Part shown: positions 47,090-57,743 of the stretch, piece by piece
Layout of the letters: every line of letters starts with the position of its first letter
How positions within the stretch are numbered: the first letter of the stretch is position 1
DNA from: Paraescarpia echinospica
Lineage: Eukaryota; Annelida; Polychaeta; Sabellida; Siboglinidae
Assembly: GCA_020002185.1 (NCBI GenBank)
Contig: CM034544.1
Span: forward strand, 36,173,964-36,237,963
DNA length: 64,000 nucleotides
Direction: 5' to 3'
The notes under the pieces: generated by a model
Told to the model about the DNA's origin: nothing
The model's database searches: none
The model's input: only the letters and a program-made list of their open reading frames with translations
Position numbers and translations under genes: made by a program

Positions 47090-47300
47090 TTTACAATATT
47101 GCCCTTAAGAATGTCACTAGGTTACAACGTGTACATAATAGCTTAGGTAGGGTTGTGACTCGGTCTCCGCGGCTTTCTCACTCAGTGTCTTTCTGATGTC
47201 TGTCCACTGGCTTCCTCTACGATATCGTACTATTTTAAAGATATGTACCATTACCTACCAGCACTTTCAACTAGGGAATTTTATATTGATTCACCAACAA
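47090..47300 (+). mobile_element. LINE ORF2 C-terminal fragment
   Basis: Reads VTRLQRVHNSLGRVVTRSPR then, with a frame change, LSTG/VHWLPLRYR and ICTITYQHF: the conserved C-terminal region of L2/CR1-like ORF2. Short and decayed. Confidence 0.6.
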
Positions 47301-48189
47301 CGAGCGGCCACTGCTTCCTGTGTGAGCGAGTTTCACAGTGTAATGGAGCGTTCATACCACGAGTGCTGGTAGGTCGTGCAGGAGGCTGGCAGTGTTCTTA
47401 GTCTGTGCTCGTGTTTTTGACTGGTGCGGTCATCTGCTGTGGAAATTATGGTATGGAAGCTGATGCGCACTTGTCCGTGGTGAATTTATAACACAAAGGT
47501 AGTGGCATGCATCTCTTATCCGAAGTTTTGTGTATAGCGAGTTTCAATCTAATACAGCATTAGGGATTTGAAAGAAAAAACGGGTCTCTTTTCAAAAGAT
47601 TACCTGTTTCCACTTGTTCTATGTTCAGTCCCGATATTGGAATAACCACGGTAACCGTCGTAGTTGCTGTCCGGAGTGAAGACAAAACCTTTGTAAGGCC
47701 GGTGTGAGATTGTTAATATAATAAATGGACCCTCCACCCTGTGAATAATGGAACTGTTTATGATTTTAGTGATTTCAAAATTACAGACATGGCTTTCTGA
47801 TGTCTACTACTATTCTGAAGAGCAAAATTGTACCAATAAAATTATCAAAACAAGGTTAATAACCAGAGAAAGATATTAACATGGTCATTATTGATTTATA
47901 CCAAGGTTTGGAGAATTGTTTGCATAGTTTGTTTTTGTTCTAGCACGTACAACACTGAACCACCTCTAATCCACTCAACGCATTGAGTAGTAATTTCTTC
48001 ACAGGGGGACCATATACAACTGAGGTCCTTTTTACAATATCACTCCGGTAGCGTCTAGGATCAGCAGCGCGTAAGCTGTTTCTCACTCTAAAATTAATTG
48101 AATCGCAGTCGCGCAACCTCGCTCCAACTTTAATTATCGTGGCATCGTGTTACGGTCTGTTAATGCCAAACAATTTGGATTCATGCCTT

Positions 48190-48300
48190 CATGTTGTAAT
48201 ATGCCCTTTATATTAAATTTATCAAGCATAATGAACGAATTCGTCTCAGTACGATTACTTCAGTGGGGTAAATATGCCTTAAAACTGCCACAATTATGAC
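48190..48300. repeat. Composite-repeat first block, isolated copy
   Basis: Matches 7220-7315 (ATCAAGCATAA, CAGTGGGGTAAATATGC). Confidence 0.8.
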
Positions 48301-48821
48301 ATGACTTCTGAACCAAATTTGCATTGTTTCCTATAAAGGAAAGTGTGATTACATTCATTGAGTGTACGCATCAGCTTAAATAATATTAAGTCAAGTCAAT
48401 CAAAGTCAGCCCAAAGTTACCGCAAAATAATGGATAGTGCGGCGGCCCCGTATTCGGTACAGTTCTGAAAACACTTTAAAACGATGTTTGAACGTACGCA
48501 CCGCATACGTTCATATTTAGTGTCAAATCAGTCGAGAAACAGCATGTATACCACATAATAAAACGGCTCAGGTCTAAAGGGTTAATCCAATGATGGGGCC
48601 GATACAAGATTGAATGTTTACAGTTGAGGCGCTACGTTTAGACGTTACGAATGGAAACACATTCACCAACGACCGCAAGTAAAAGAAGAAACACGCAGGC
48701 GGGCGGGCGGGCAGGCAGGCATGAAGGCAGATAGGCAGGCAGCAAGGTAATTGCACGGGAATTTGCAATAATAGTTCCAATTTTCGGCAATGTATTTCCA
48801 ATGTGTTCATTTGAATTGCAG

Positions 48822-49089
48822 ACTTGTCCGCCAGGAGACGGTTTCGTCTCAGACTGTTATATATGTCTCCGCTCTGCTGAAACCATATCTTGTAGGATGA
48901 CAGACAGATATACATATATGGCGCTGCCAAATGTTAACATATACCCCGTCGGACGAGAGTGAACGCCGTCGGCTGTCAGAGGTAACGAGGGCAAGTTGAC
49001 GATATCCGGAGTCTGTGTCGAGGGCCTGAAGCAGACCGCAAGAAAAGCAGGATACGAGAGGGTATCTCAAGAGTACATTGTCAGTGCTG
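48822..49089 (+). pseudogene. Exon-4 copy with deletion and nonsense codon
   Basis: The acceptor TTGCAG is conserved. The first codons have lost 11 bases relative to 38455-38474, shifting the frame. Further on, the conserved GRE-W-TP has TGA for the Trp. A GTGAGT donor survives at 49090. Decayed 54-bp units follow to about 49290. Confidence 0.9.
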
Positions 49090-49290
49090 GTGAGTAAGAC
49101 GTTAGAGCAGACATCAGTGTCAATGTGGCCATGTACAACATTAATGAGTACGTTGTCAGTGCTGACAGCAGTGTCATTGTCGTCGTGCACACACTTGATG
49201 AGTACATCGTCAGTGCTGTCTCAGGTGGTCATGTACACAATAGATGAGTACGTCATCAATGCTGTTTACAGTATAATATTGTGAACGAGT
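49090..49290 (+). repeat. Decayed 54-bp array of the tandem copy
   Basis: Three unit boundaries read AATGAGTAC, GATGAGTAC and GATGAGTAC, where the intact gene has GGTGAGTAC. Each GT donor is thus AT here. The array predates the duplication, but these units carry no donors. Confidence 0.8.
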
Positions 49291-49494
49291 AGAAAATGCT
49301 GGAAACTGTATATTTATCATACTCTTTATACAAGAAAACAAATTACGGAAATGAATTGTGTCAGAGGAACTGTGTGTAATTAGTCGATCTAACATAACAG
49401 ACTAACGCAATATGTATTGTATTGAAACGATGTATGTTTATAATTGTTGTAGTATCACAATGCTATGTAATGTTTCCGTAGAAATGTATGGTAG

Positions 49495-49555
49495 AGAAGC
49501 CGATATTCAGCGTGGAGCCGTCGAGTACAGCGGAGTTTGTCGGCGGTAAGGCAAG
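49495..49555 (+). pseudogene. Exon-5 copy, truncated
   Basis: KPIFSVEPSSTAEFVGG matches the intact gene, but identity stops at GGTAAGGCAAGC, before the first Ig cysteine. A C-to-T change has created a GTAAGG donor-like site there. Confidence 0.8.
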
Positions 49556-49655
49556 CAATATTTAATAACTTGTGATTTTATAAATATCAATGTCATCATC
49601 ATTATTGTTATCAATACCCTCATCAACTTTATCATCCTCGTAGTCGTCGGCTTTG

Positions 49656-49659
<4 letters not shown>

Positions 49660-49686
<27 letters not shown>

Positions 49687-49720
49687 AATCATGGTCATCA
49701 TCAGCATCATCATTTTAGTC
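49660..49720. repeat. (CAT)n microsatellite
   Basis: ATC/CAT units in the intron after the exon-5 copy; poly-Met frames on the minus strand are artefacts. Confidence 0.85.
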
Positions 49721-49944
49721 AACATCACCATAAACAGCACATTACGACCGTTGATAACTACATTATGCCGTCATTTGTTGTAATTGTTTTTGTTGTACAT
49801 TTTACTACAACCACACAACACCAGTTTATATTGCCACTGCAGCTTATCTTGCTCTTGTTGGTGTTGTTTTTAGTGCGGCAGTTGTTAATACTAATGTGCA
49901 TACAACTGCGATATATACTCTGTACATGTGGCACTGTTGTGTAG

Positions 49945-50114
49945 GTTTAAAGACGGCAACCTCCTGCGCAGTGACGCAGTCGGCGGCAGTGGAAACAGTG
50001 GCGCCACCTATGAGATAATAAATCTAAACAAGAGAGACGAAGGTCAATACGTTTGTCGGGCAGTATCTCTCGGCGGAAAGGTCTTCTCCCGTCGGGCCAA
50101 CCTTCTTCTCAGAG
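49945..50114 (+). pseudogene. Exon-6 copy (Ig second half), frame intact
   Basis: 170 bp, same phases. Reads FKDGNLLRSDAVGGSGNSGA and KRDEGQYVCRAVSLGGKVFS. Clearly diverged from the original but without a stop. Confidence 0.85.
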
Positions 50115-50818
50115 GTGAATATTTTTTGATATGTTTTCTTCTACTTCATTAAATTACACCGTGTATGCATTGAACATATAACGTTGCCATATTACATAAG
50201 TAATTTAATCAATATAAAACATTAAACAATTGTTTTATTCGGTTATTTAGTTATCTGACTTTCTTTGGTTTAATGACATTTTTGTTAACTCCACTGTGCC
50301 TTCATTAACGCGGTTTTTTGCCTCTCTAGGTGGTCATACGACATGATTGTGTATGTCTCATGGCAGCACTTGTAAGACATTTTTTGGAATATAGTAGCCG
50401 GAATCTCCAAACATGTTTAGTATTGAGAACGTTCGTTTTGAAATGTATCTATGTCATTTGTTTTCAATAATACCTGTCAGCTTCCAATTTGATTGTCATA
50501 TATCGTTTATCCAGAATTTGCTCAATAGCTGTATGTCCAAATAAGCGAACGTTCGAGGATCCGTAGTTCGTAGCTCCTAGCAACAATAGATTAATAATTT
50601 TCATATTATGTATTAAATATGTTTTTAAACTTAAATACAAAAAATCATGGGCTATCGTTTGAAACTTTTGGCAATTGTTTTGTTATGCTAATTTATTGAT
50701 TACATAGATATGTAGTACATAAATATAAAATAGTGCATATTTCCCAAGCGATAAACATGTTCGCATTTGTATTGGTCTGTTTATGGTACATGGATATTAC
50801 ATTTGTCGGGTTCCATAG

Positions 50819-52338
50819 CAACCGATACATGCGACGACAAACCTCAAGATATGTCGGTCGAACTTCCACCGACCTGCACTGTCATAGAAGGTGGAGCCAA
50901 ATTCAAATCAGTCAACATCGGCCGTTGTAACAATCTGCCATGCGTTTCAAGATCGTCCCAGAACTCGGCAAGTTTGTGTTGCGTGTCGAGCAGCACGCGG
51001 CAAATGCAGATCGAAAGTGACGGCTCTAGTTACAAGATCAACCAGGTCATGTCATGAGGATGCGTTGAATGTAATCATGACAACCTTGTTACTGTGAGCG
51101 GAATTGTGAAGAGCAAAGATGAATTTTTATACGGAGTTTCCATCACGCAAGAGGGCACGTCGTACACTGTTACTGACAACCAGTTTTTTTTAAAAGCGAA
51201 ACCGCAGGGTGGACGAATCCTCTTTCAGGCGAAGTCTCATGACTTCATGCCCCAACTGGTGACACTGGGTGTATTTGACACTGAAATGTATGTCGAAGTC
51301 ATTCTCGAACTGAAGCCAAGTCCACAGGTTGTCGACGTTGCCACTGGAGGTGCACTAAAGATGGATACACCAGGAAAGTCGTCGGCTATTTCTGTCAGCA
51401 TTGCACTTAATTCGTTCCAGGACAAAAACGGTGACCCGGTATCTGGCAATGTCAACATCTTGTCCTTCTTCGATCCGAGAACACCGAAAGATCTTAAAAC
51501 TACTCCGGGACAGTTCACGTTTGAAGATTCAGAAGGTGAAACTCGGCTGTTGAAAGACGTTTGGTGTCGTCACTATTTCGCAAGGGAAATTAAGTGTTCC
51601 TCAGTGGCAAGACGATTAAGTTCGACGCTGATGCACTGGGAATCGGTTGCGGCGAGTCTGTCTTCCTTAGGAGCATCGATGGCACCAGCGGAGAATGGCA
51701 GAAGTCGGGAGTTTTAACTTACACCGCAAAAGACAAGCCGTCACAGCAGGCAACAGCGTGGAGGGAGAGACGGAAATACCACCAAACATTCTCTACTTAA
51801 ACTGCGATCGACCTATCCTACCAGGTAGTCTTTGTTCCATAGCTGTCTACGTGTATTACGGCGGCGAATTCTCCATTCCGCTGCAGGGACAACAAGTGAC
51901 AGCCAAGGAGAATGGAAGATCCATCGGCCGTACTTCTGGCTACACCGACCAGAACGGCTAGTCGTTTCTCCTGGTCGCATGTGGACTGCAGCATATCGTT
52001 AAGCTCGAGTCGATCGAGGGAGTGATAGTCCACCCAACCCACCAACTCCCTGCCGGATTCTCCTTCACAAACAGAGCCGATGGTTTCGCATTCACAGCAA
52101 CATCTACTGCAACACAAGTTGACAATCTCATGGGTCCTGTGTTCAGATACCAGGCATGGAGAAGCATTTGCTACTCAGCCAGTTCCTCGGCATACCATTT
52201 CATGGTTGCTAAGCAGCCGTTTCGTCCTCCCCTCTACGCGCCCTGAATGCGGTCGAGACACATCCTGGGTTGGAAAACAGTCGGTTCCCTGACCAGTCAG
52301 CAAACAGAGACGTTTGCGTTGTTCAACTCTTGGTCACT
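50819..52338 (+). pseudogene. Exon-7 copy, multiply broken
   Basis: Starts DTCDDKPQDMSVELPPTC and ends at a phase-0 donor GTAAGT like the original. Two nonsense codons and at least two frameshifts (listed in the parent entry). The furin-type site is reduced to HRKR. Confidence 0.9.
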
Positions 52339-52876
52339 GTAAGTATGTCAACTGTCATAATCAACTGTCGTTGTTGGTATTGTTTTCTATGTTGTTTTGT
52401 TGTTGGTGTTTAAAACGCGAAATAAATTTTGCCCCATACGTTGCGCGGTTGAAAGGTGTCCTTTTATTAATATGCCGTTATCGCAGAAATCAATGTCAGA
52501 TATAATGTTCCGTTTTTAATTAATGCCGTATTTACTTTTGTTCTAATCGCGTTGATCGTAATTGTGAATGTGAAGTTTCGCTTGTTACTATGCATCACGC
52601 CTTATTATATGTATGCGTGTAATCTACCTTTCCTGTATGTCAGTGCAGTGGCGCAGTGATAAAGGAATCGGACTCTTAGTGAAGTGAAGCTAGGTTGTAT
52701 CCTGTGCTGCCGTGTCGAACCTCGGGCAAGTTCGTTCACTTTACGTCGCTCTAGTACACTCAGCAGTATGAATGAGTTCCTGACTATATACGGTGGCGTA
52801 TATTTGTGTGCGAATAATGTTCGAGAGAAAGAGCGATAGATAGTGAGAGTGTGCACGCGCGCGCGTTTGTGTGTGT

Positions 52877-52915
<39 letters not shown>

Positions 52916-52989
52916 GGAGATAGTGAGTGTGTGCGCGCGCGTGTGTGTGAGAGAGAGAGAGCGAAAGAGAGAGAGGTAGATAGCGCGAG

Positions 52990-53082
<93 letters not shown>

Positions 53083-53086
53083 GAGA

Positions 53087-53143
<57 letters not shown>

Positions 53144-53270
53144 TGTGTGTTTTGAGTAGATCGAAAGATAGGATACTGCGCTATAAATAGACACACACAT
53201 ATATATGTTATATATGTGTGTATGTATAAGGGTTTACATTTATAACGTTATCTTTTTATATATCATTTAG
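52339..53270. other. Intron of the tandem copy with SINE and GA repeats
   Basis: 52648-52800 is a plus-strand SINE relative (AGTGGCGCAGTGATAAAGGA head, TCGGGCAAGTTCGTTCACTT). 52878-53147 is a GA microsatellite with GTGT and GCGC interruptions. Confidence 0.75.
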
Positions 53271-53488
53271 ACGAATGAACCGTCCCACGTACAAGTGGTT
53301 GGCATCAGCACCGCCCCATGGGATGATACTCATGGCACCTATACAACGAATCTGAATAAAATGCTATATTATGACGGGGAAGATGATAATCGCATAGCGT
53401 GCGTTCTGGTTAGTTGCCCGGCCGAGAACGATCACACGGCTGTGGATCTACAGATCGCCTCCGACAAACGCTCGCAATGTCGTTTGAG
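53271..53488 (+). pseudogene. Exon-8 copy, frame intact
   Basis: 218 bp like the original, acceptor TTTTAG-type (ATTTAG), donor GTGAGT. The first half is strongly diverged; the last 20 residues (AVDLQIASDKRSQCRLR) are unchanged. Confidence 0.85.
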
Positions 53489-53699
53489 GTGAGTGACGTC
53501 ACTGTCGTATTTATTTTATCCGCATTGATATAAATCGGCTATTCTTCACCAGCATTGCGATCTATATTCTCGTCACTGTACAGCTGAGCACATATGCATT
53601 AAAAGTTGTCAGAATTTAATTTGCATTTACTCTTACGCCACCTATATATGAACATCGTTTTTGTGATAAAGTCGCAACGAACGTTCGTTCTTTTTTCAG

Positions 53700-53964
53700 T
53701 TCAACAAACATCATCGAAACCGCAAACTCCGGAGTGACAATTTATGTATCTGACACAAGTAGTAGCATTCAGTTGCTGGTTCGGGCGGCGGGAGCAATGC
53801 AAGGAAAACGAACAACTTCCGGGATCGGTCTGTACAGGGAAACCGGTGCCGGAAATATCGCGTTCTATCGCGTGATTAGGCGATGTCTGGGAACTCGGTC
53901 AAGCGTAGCCGCATTCTACTGTTCCGGGAGAAAGGGATACATCGACACTGTAAATCTAAATTAG
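53700..53964 (+). pseudogene. Exon-9 copy, frame intact to stop
   Basis: 265 bp to TAG at 53962-53964, acceptor TTTCAG. Shares the pattern GIGLYRETGAGNIAFYRVI with the original's NIGLFRASGPGDFAYYRAM. Confidence 0.82.
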
Positions 53965-54127
53965 AAACATTGGCATATAGTGCAATCTTGTTGCTTCCCC
54001 TGTACGCTACTAACGTTTGAATATTTATAAAATGGTGTTCATCTCCACGTTGTTGATAGTGCTATTATTATTATTGCTATTGTCTTAAACGTCAAATGAC
54101 AAATTGTCCTTGCTGGCTTGAATCAAT

Positions 54128-54262
54128 CAATGCCCATAACATATCACCGTCCTGTTCTTCACTGCAGTTAGAAGATCTTCGTGGTGAACCACATGGTGAT
54201 TGATGATTACATAGCGGAGATAACTGTTCAATACTGTCGCTTGCCGGCTTCTCTAAGACAGC
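54128..54262. repeat. Dispersed 135-bp repeat, copy 2
   Basis: Counterpart of 18555-18690; runs straight into the CA microsatellite. Confidence 0.8.
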
Positions 54263-54277
54263 GGACAGATCACACGT

Positions 54278-54482
<205 letters not shown>

Positions 54483-54484
<2 letters not shown>

Positions 54485-56293
54485 TGTGTTTGTAGACGTC
54501 ACAACCCTCCACCCAACAATGGTTCTAAATAACGTAAACGACAATGGCCTTGAATTTGTAACCAATATATTTCGACGGACGTGTTTTGCGTCCATCTTAA
54601 TTCAACACGTGCAAACGCAATTATATGCACACCAATTAAACAGAAAATCCAAACGTTTGATTCACACTGTTTCACTACCGGTAGAATTAAATATACAAGT
54701 GGATATATTGAACTTGTTACATCCATACGCAATCCTTTTGAACAAGAAGTTCACACATATTCCGTCTTCACAACTGCAATACTATTGTTCTCGATTTCAC
54801 CGTCATGACTGAGTTATTGTGAGAGGTGTAGCAATAAATATACATCGCAGTCGTCCCATGTCTGATTAAAATCGTATGAATGATTCGCTCTGATCGTTAG
54901 ATTGATCTGAGAGGTGGCCAACACGTGAATAGATTTGTTCGAAGAATCTAACGCCGAGTCACTTCCTCGCAACCAAATTTAATCAAGGAACATATACATC
55001 AAGGAACCTATACATTGTTTACGAAGTTATCAAACTATGTACACTTTATTTTCGAAAGAGATTACAGCGGTATGTCTGACATCGCAAGTAGTTTGCCACA
55101 TTGCAAGTAATTTAAAGTAGACTGGTATTTTAGTGGAATTTAGCTAACATGTCAAATAACAAATTCTCACACAGGTGCAACGTGTGCATTGACGTGCGAC
55201 CACACGTCATTTAGGTGCATCTTTAACATGTTTATTCGTTCTCCGTACCTTTAGTTTAAGAAATATTTCATTCATGAAACCGCACTCTAAAAACATTGAT
55301 AACGCCAAGTGGCCAAACTTTTAAAAAATCAATGTAGATAATTGTCTTCAAGTGTAAACTATTGACATGGTATTACATCCAAATAAAACCAATGTTAAGT
55401 ATATAATGTATTAACAGTATCCGAATTATTGTTGCATGTTCTTTTGAAAAGATGTTATGTACTAAAAATATAATTATTAAATGTCCTTTGTTTTTCAATA
55501 TTTTAATGTTAATTCGTGTATATTATATATATTCGTGACAATCTTACCAAGTCCCGCCTGAAGTATATGCAGTGAATAAGCAACTTTAGTTATATCTCTC
55601 AAACATATGTAGTTTGCAGACATGTTTAGTTGTTTGAAATCTGAAGTATTGAACGTGTATATCCCGATTTAGTACAACATGTACACGTTAGATATACACT
55701 TACTTAGACTATATATGACGAACATATAACATACACGTGATGGACACATTAAGGACATATGTCCGTCAAGAGACTCGGCAACCAGGCTACATGAATATAT
55801 TTACAGTAAAGTATCATGCAACACTTATGTGTAAGTAATGATTTTAGTTTTTATATTTTCGAATGAATGCGTCAAATTTTTATTCTTTGAGGAAAATATA
55901 TAGTAATAAAACTAGCGAAATATATTTTGTTATAAAAAGGTGTTATATGCGCTATTCAATTTGCGTCGGAAATAAAAATATAGGTAAAAAATTTTCGTAA
56001 CATACCCAATTCTCTTTTGAAGTAATCATGATTTGTGATATGACAAATGTGTTTCTCTAAAGGAGAATGAATGATTACGGGCGATTTTTTTATTTTATAT
56101 TTTCAACAGGGATTTGCAATAAATAGTAAGTGAAAACTTGTAAAATGCTTAATAAAATTATAAGCTGCACAAAATGTTTACGAAAATAAAATCAACGTTG
56201 ATGAAGTATTTTTTCTATAATAATGCCTTTTGAACTAGATGCACGAACTTCACAAAACGAATGCCATGTTAGATTACACATCATTCTACTTTT
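54483..56293. other. AT-rich spacer between convergent genes
   Basis: No exon or element recognised. The frame ending at 54812 begins in the microsatellite and is not supported. Confidence 0.55.
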
Positions 56294-56642
56294 ACCGTTC
56301 ACACTAACACATCGACCATTTAAAAACACGTGTATAAATTTTTACCGCTCACACTAACACATCGACCATTTAAAAACACTTGTATAAACTTTTACCGTTC
56401 ACACTAACACATCGACAATTTAAAACACGTGTATAAACTTTTACCGTTCACACTAACACATCGACCATTTATAAACACGTGTATAAACTTTTACCGTTCA
56501 CACTAACACATCGACCATTTAAAAACACGTGTATCAACTTTTACCGTTCACACTAACACATCGACCATTTAAAAACACGTGTATCAACTTTTACCGTTCA
56601 CACTAACACATCGAACATTTAAAAACACGTGTACCAACTTTT
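56294..56642. repeat. 50-bp minisatellite, seven units
   Basis: The unit begins ACCGTTCACACTAACACATC and ends with AAACTTTT; units differ at one to three positions. Not CRISPR: there are no unique spacers and the genome is eukaryotic. Confidence 0.95.
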
Positions 56643-57280
56643 CCCAATCGCATCAAAATTCTTCTGTATGAATGATATCAATAGAGAGTCATACAATACA
56701 CTGAGGGAGAGGACAAGTTGCAAGGAATCCTGCGTAGCGAGAAGATACGTGAAAGAAGCATTAGCGATGCAGAGGCAGAAATCAACGGAGATGATAGAAA
56801 CAACGGGTTTCATCTAGTGATGACGTCACTCTTCCGGGTGTCATTGTTTGACACATAAATTGAAAAGAAACGCAAAAATCGCACAGCTAATGTGAAATGA
56901 TAGATATTTTGATAACAAATGCATTAGTAAGAAATATAGAATGTGATTTTGCAAAGAATTGAATTGCTGTCCAACAAAGCGTATTGTCATCAGATGTGTA
57001 TCTGAAAGACTACCTGGCGTAAAACGGTAATCAAGGAGTACAATATGTTTATGATGACGACATGAAATAACCTTCTAATACAATGGGAGGGTTAAATAAG
57101 TAGGAAAGAATTTCCGTAGGAGAACTACGAGCTTCCACAAGTTAATGATGAAATAGTCACACCAGGACAACAGCAGTATAGATGAAACATTCACGATAAT
57201 ACAAGCAAGTATCTGCAGTTATTTTTAAATGTTTGATGTTAGTAAAACCGGTATTAAGGAAAACACACAAATGTCAGTAT
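56643..57280. other. Spacer downstream of the sushi gene
   Basis: No gene recognised. Short frames on both strands (around 56620-56817) overlap each other and have no family match. Confidence 0.5.
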
Positions 57281-57284
57281 CTGT

Positions 57285-57517
57285 GACAACGTCATCCCTG
57301 CACGTTTGTTACCCTTGCACCTCTCCGACTGATCATTCTAGACAGTGTTGTCCCTACACAGTCGTCACTTTTGAACTTCTCCGACTGATCACTGTAGATA
57401 GTGTTCTCCATACACAGGCATCATGTTGCTATTTCTCCAACTGATCATTCTAGAGGGTGTTGACCATACGCAGGCGCCACCTTTGCACCTCTCCGACTGA
57501 TCGCTCTGTATCCAGAC
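57285..57517. repeat. 56-bp minisatellite containing the sushi gene stop codon
   Basis: About four units with the core CTCCGACTGATC and GTGTT-CATACACAGGC. Read on the minus strand, the first unit encodes the end of the cytoplasmic tail, and the second supplies the TGA stop at 57445-57447. Confidence 0.85.
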
Positions 57518-57743
57518 TGAATGTTCCTCTTCATCATCCGGAGGTGACTCATCAACGTATTGAAGTCAGCAGCAAAGATGACAAGGGCAGGCACAACAAG
57601 CATCACTATCCCGACAACTCCCATCGCGATGTTCGACGAATGTTGATCTGACTTCAAGAATCCAATAGACACCATGACATGCTCGGCCTTTGTTTCCGGT
57701 TCTTCGTCTTCTGGGACAAAGATACTGACTTCTTCTCCGGTTG
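57445..57743 (-). CDS. Last exon: stalk, transmembrane helix, cytoplasmic tail
   Basis: 299 bp, acceptor TTCAG, phase 1 in. Acidic stalk (EEVSIFVPEDEEPETKAEH), helix IAMGVVGIVMLVVPALVIFA, then basic tail HLRMMKRNIQSGYRAISRR. The last 19 or so codons lie in the 56-bp minisatellite, so unit gain or loss would alter the C-terminus. Confidence 0.85.

Larger units (their letters stand above)
48340..53964 (+). pseudogene. 5'-truncated tandem copy of the chitin-binding/TSP1/CILP gene
   Basis: Homology to the intact gene starts inside intron 3 (48340 matches about 37690) and runs to the stop codon, about 10.65 kb apart. Promoter, signal peptide, chitin-binding and TSP1 exons are absent. Lesions: an 11-base loss at the start of the exon-4 copy; TGG to TGA at 48960-48962; exon-5 copy cut short; TGC to TGA at 51055-51057; a frameshift near 51555; AAG to TAG at 51959-51961; a frameshift near 52240. 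In contrast the copies of exons 6, 8 and 9 keep the exact lengths 170, 218 and 265 bp with open frames. A pseudogene; use of the 3' exons by another transcript is possible but unsupported. Confidence 0.88.

Noticed and set aside
52741..53200. Long Ser-Leu frames on the minus strand
   Set aside because: GA microsatellite in an intron of the decayed copy.
56294..56642. CRISPR-like array
   Set aside because: Units are contiguous 50-bp tandem repeats without spacers, in an animal genome.
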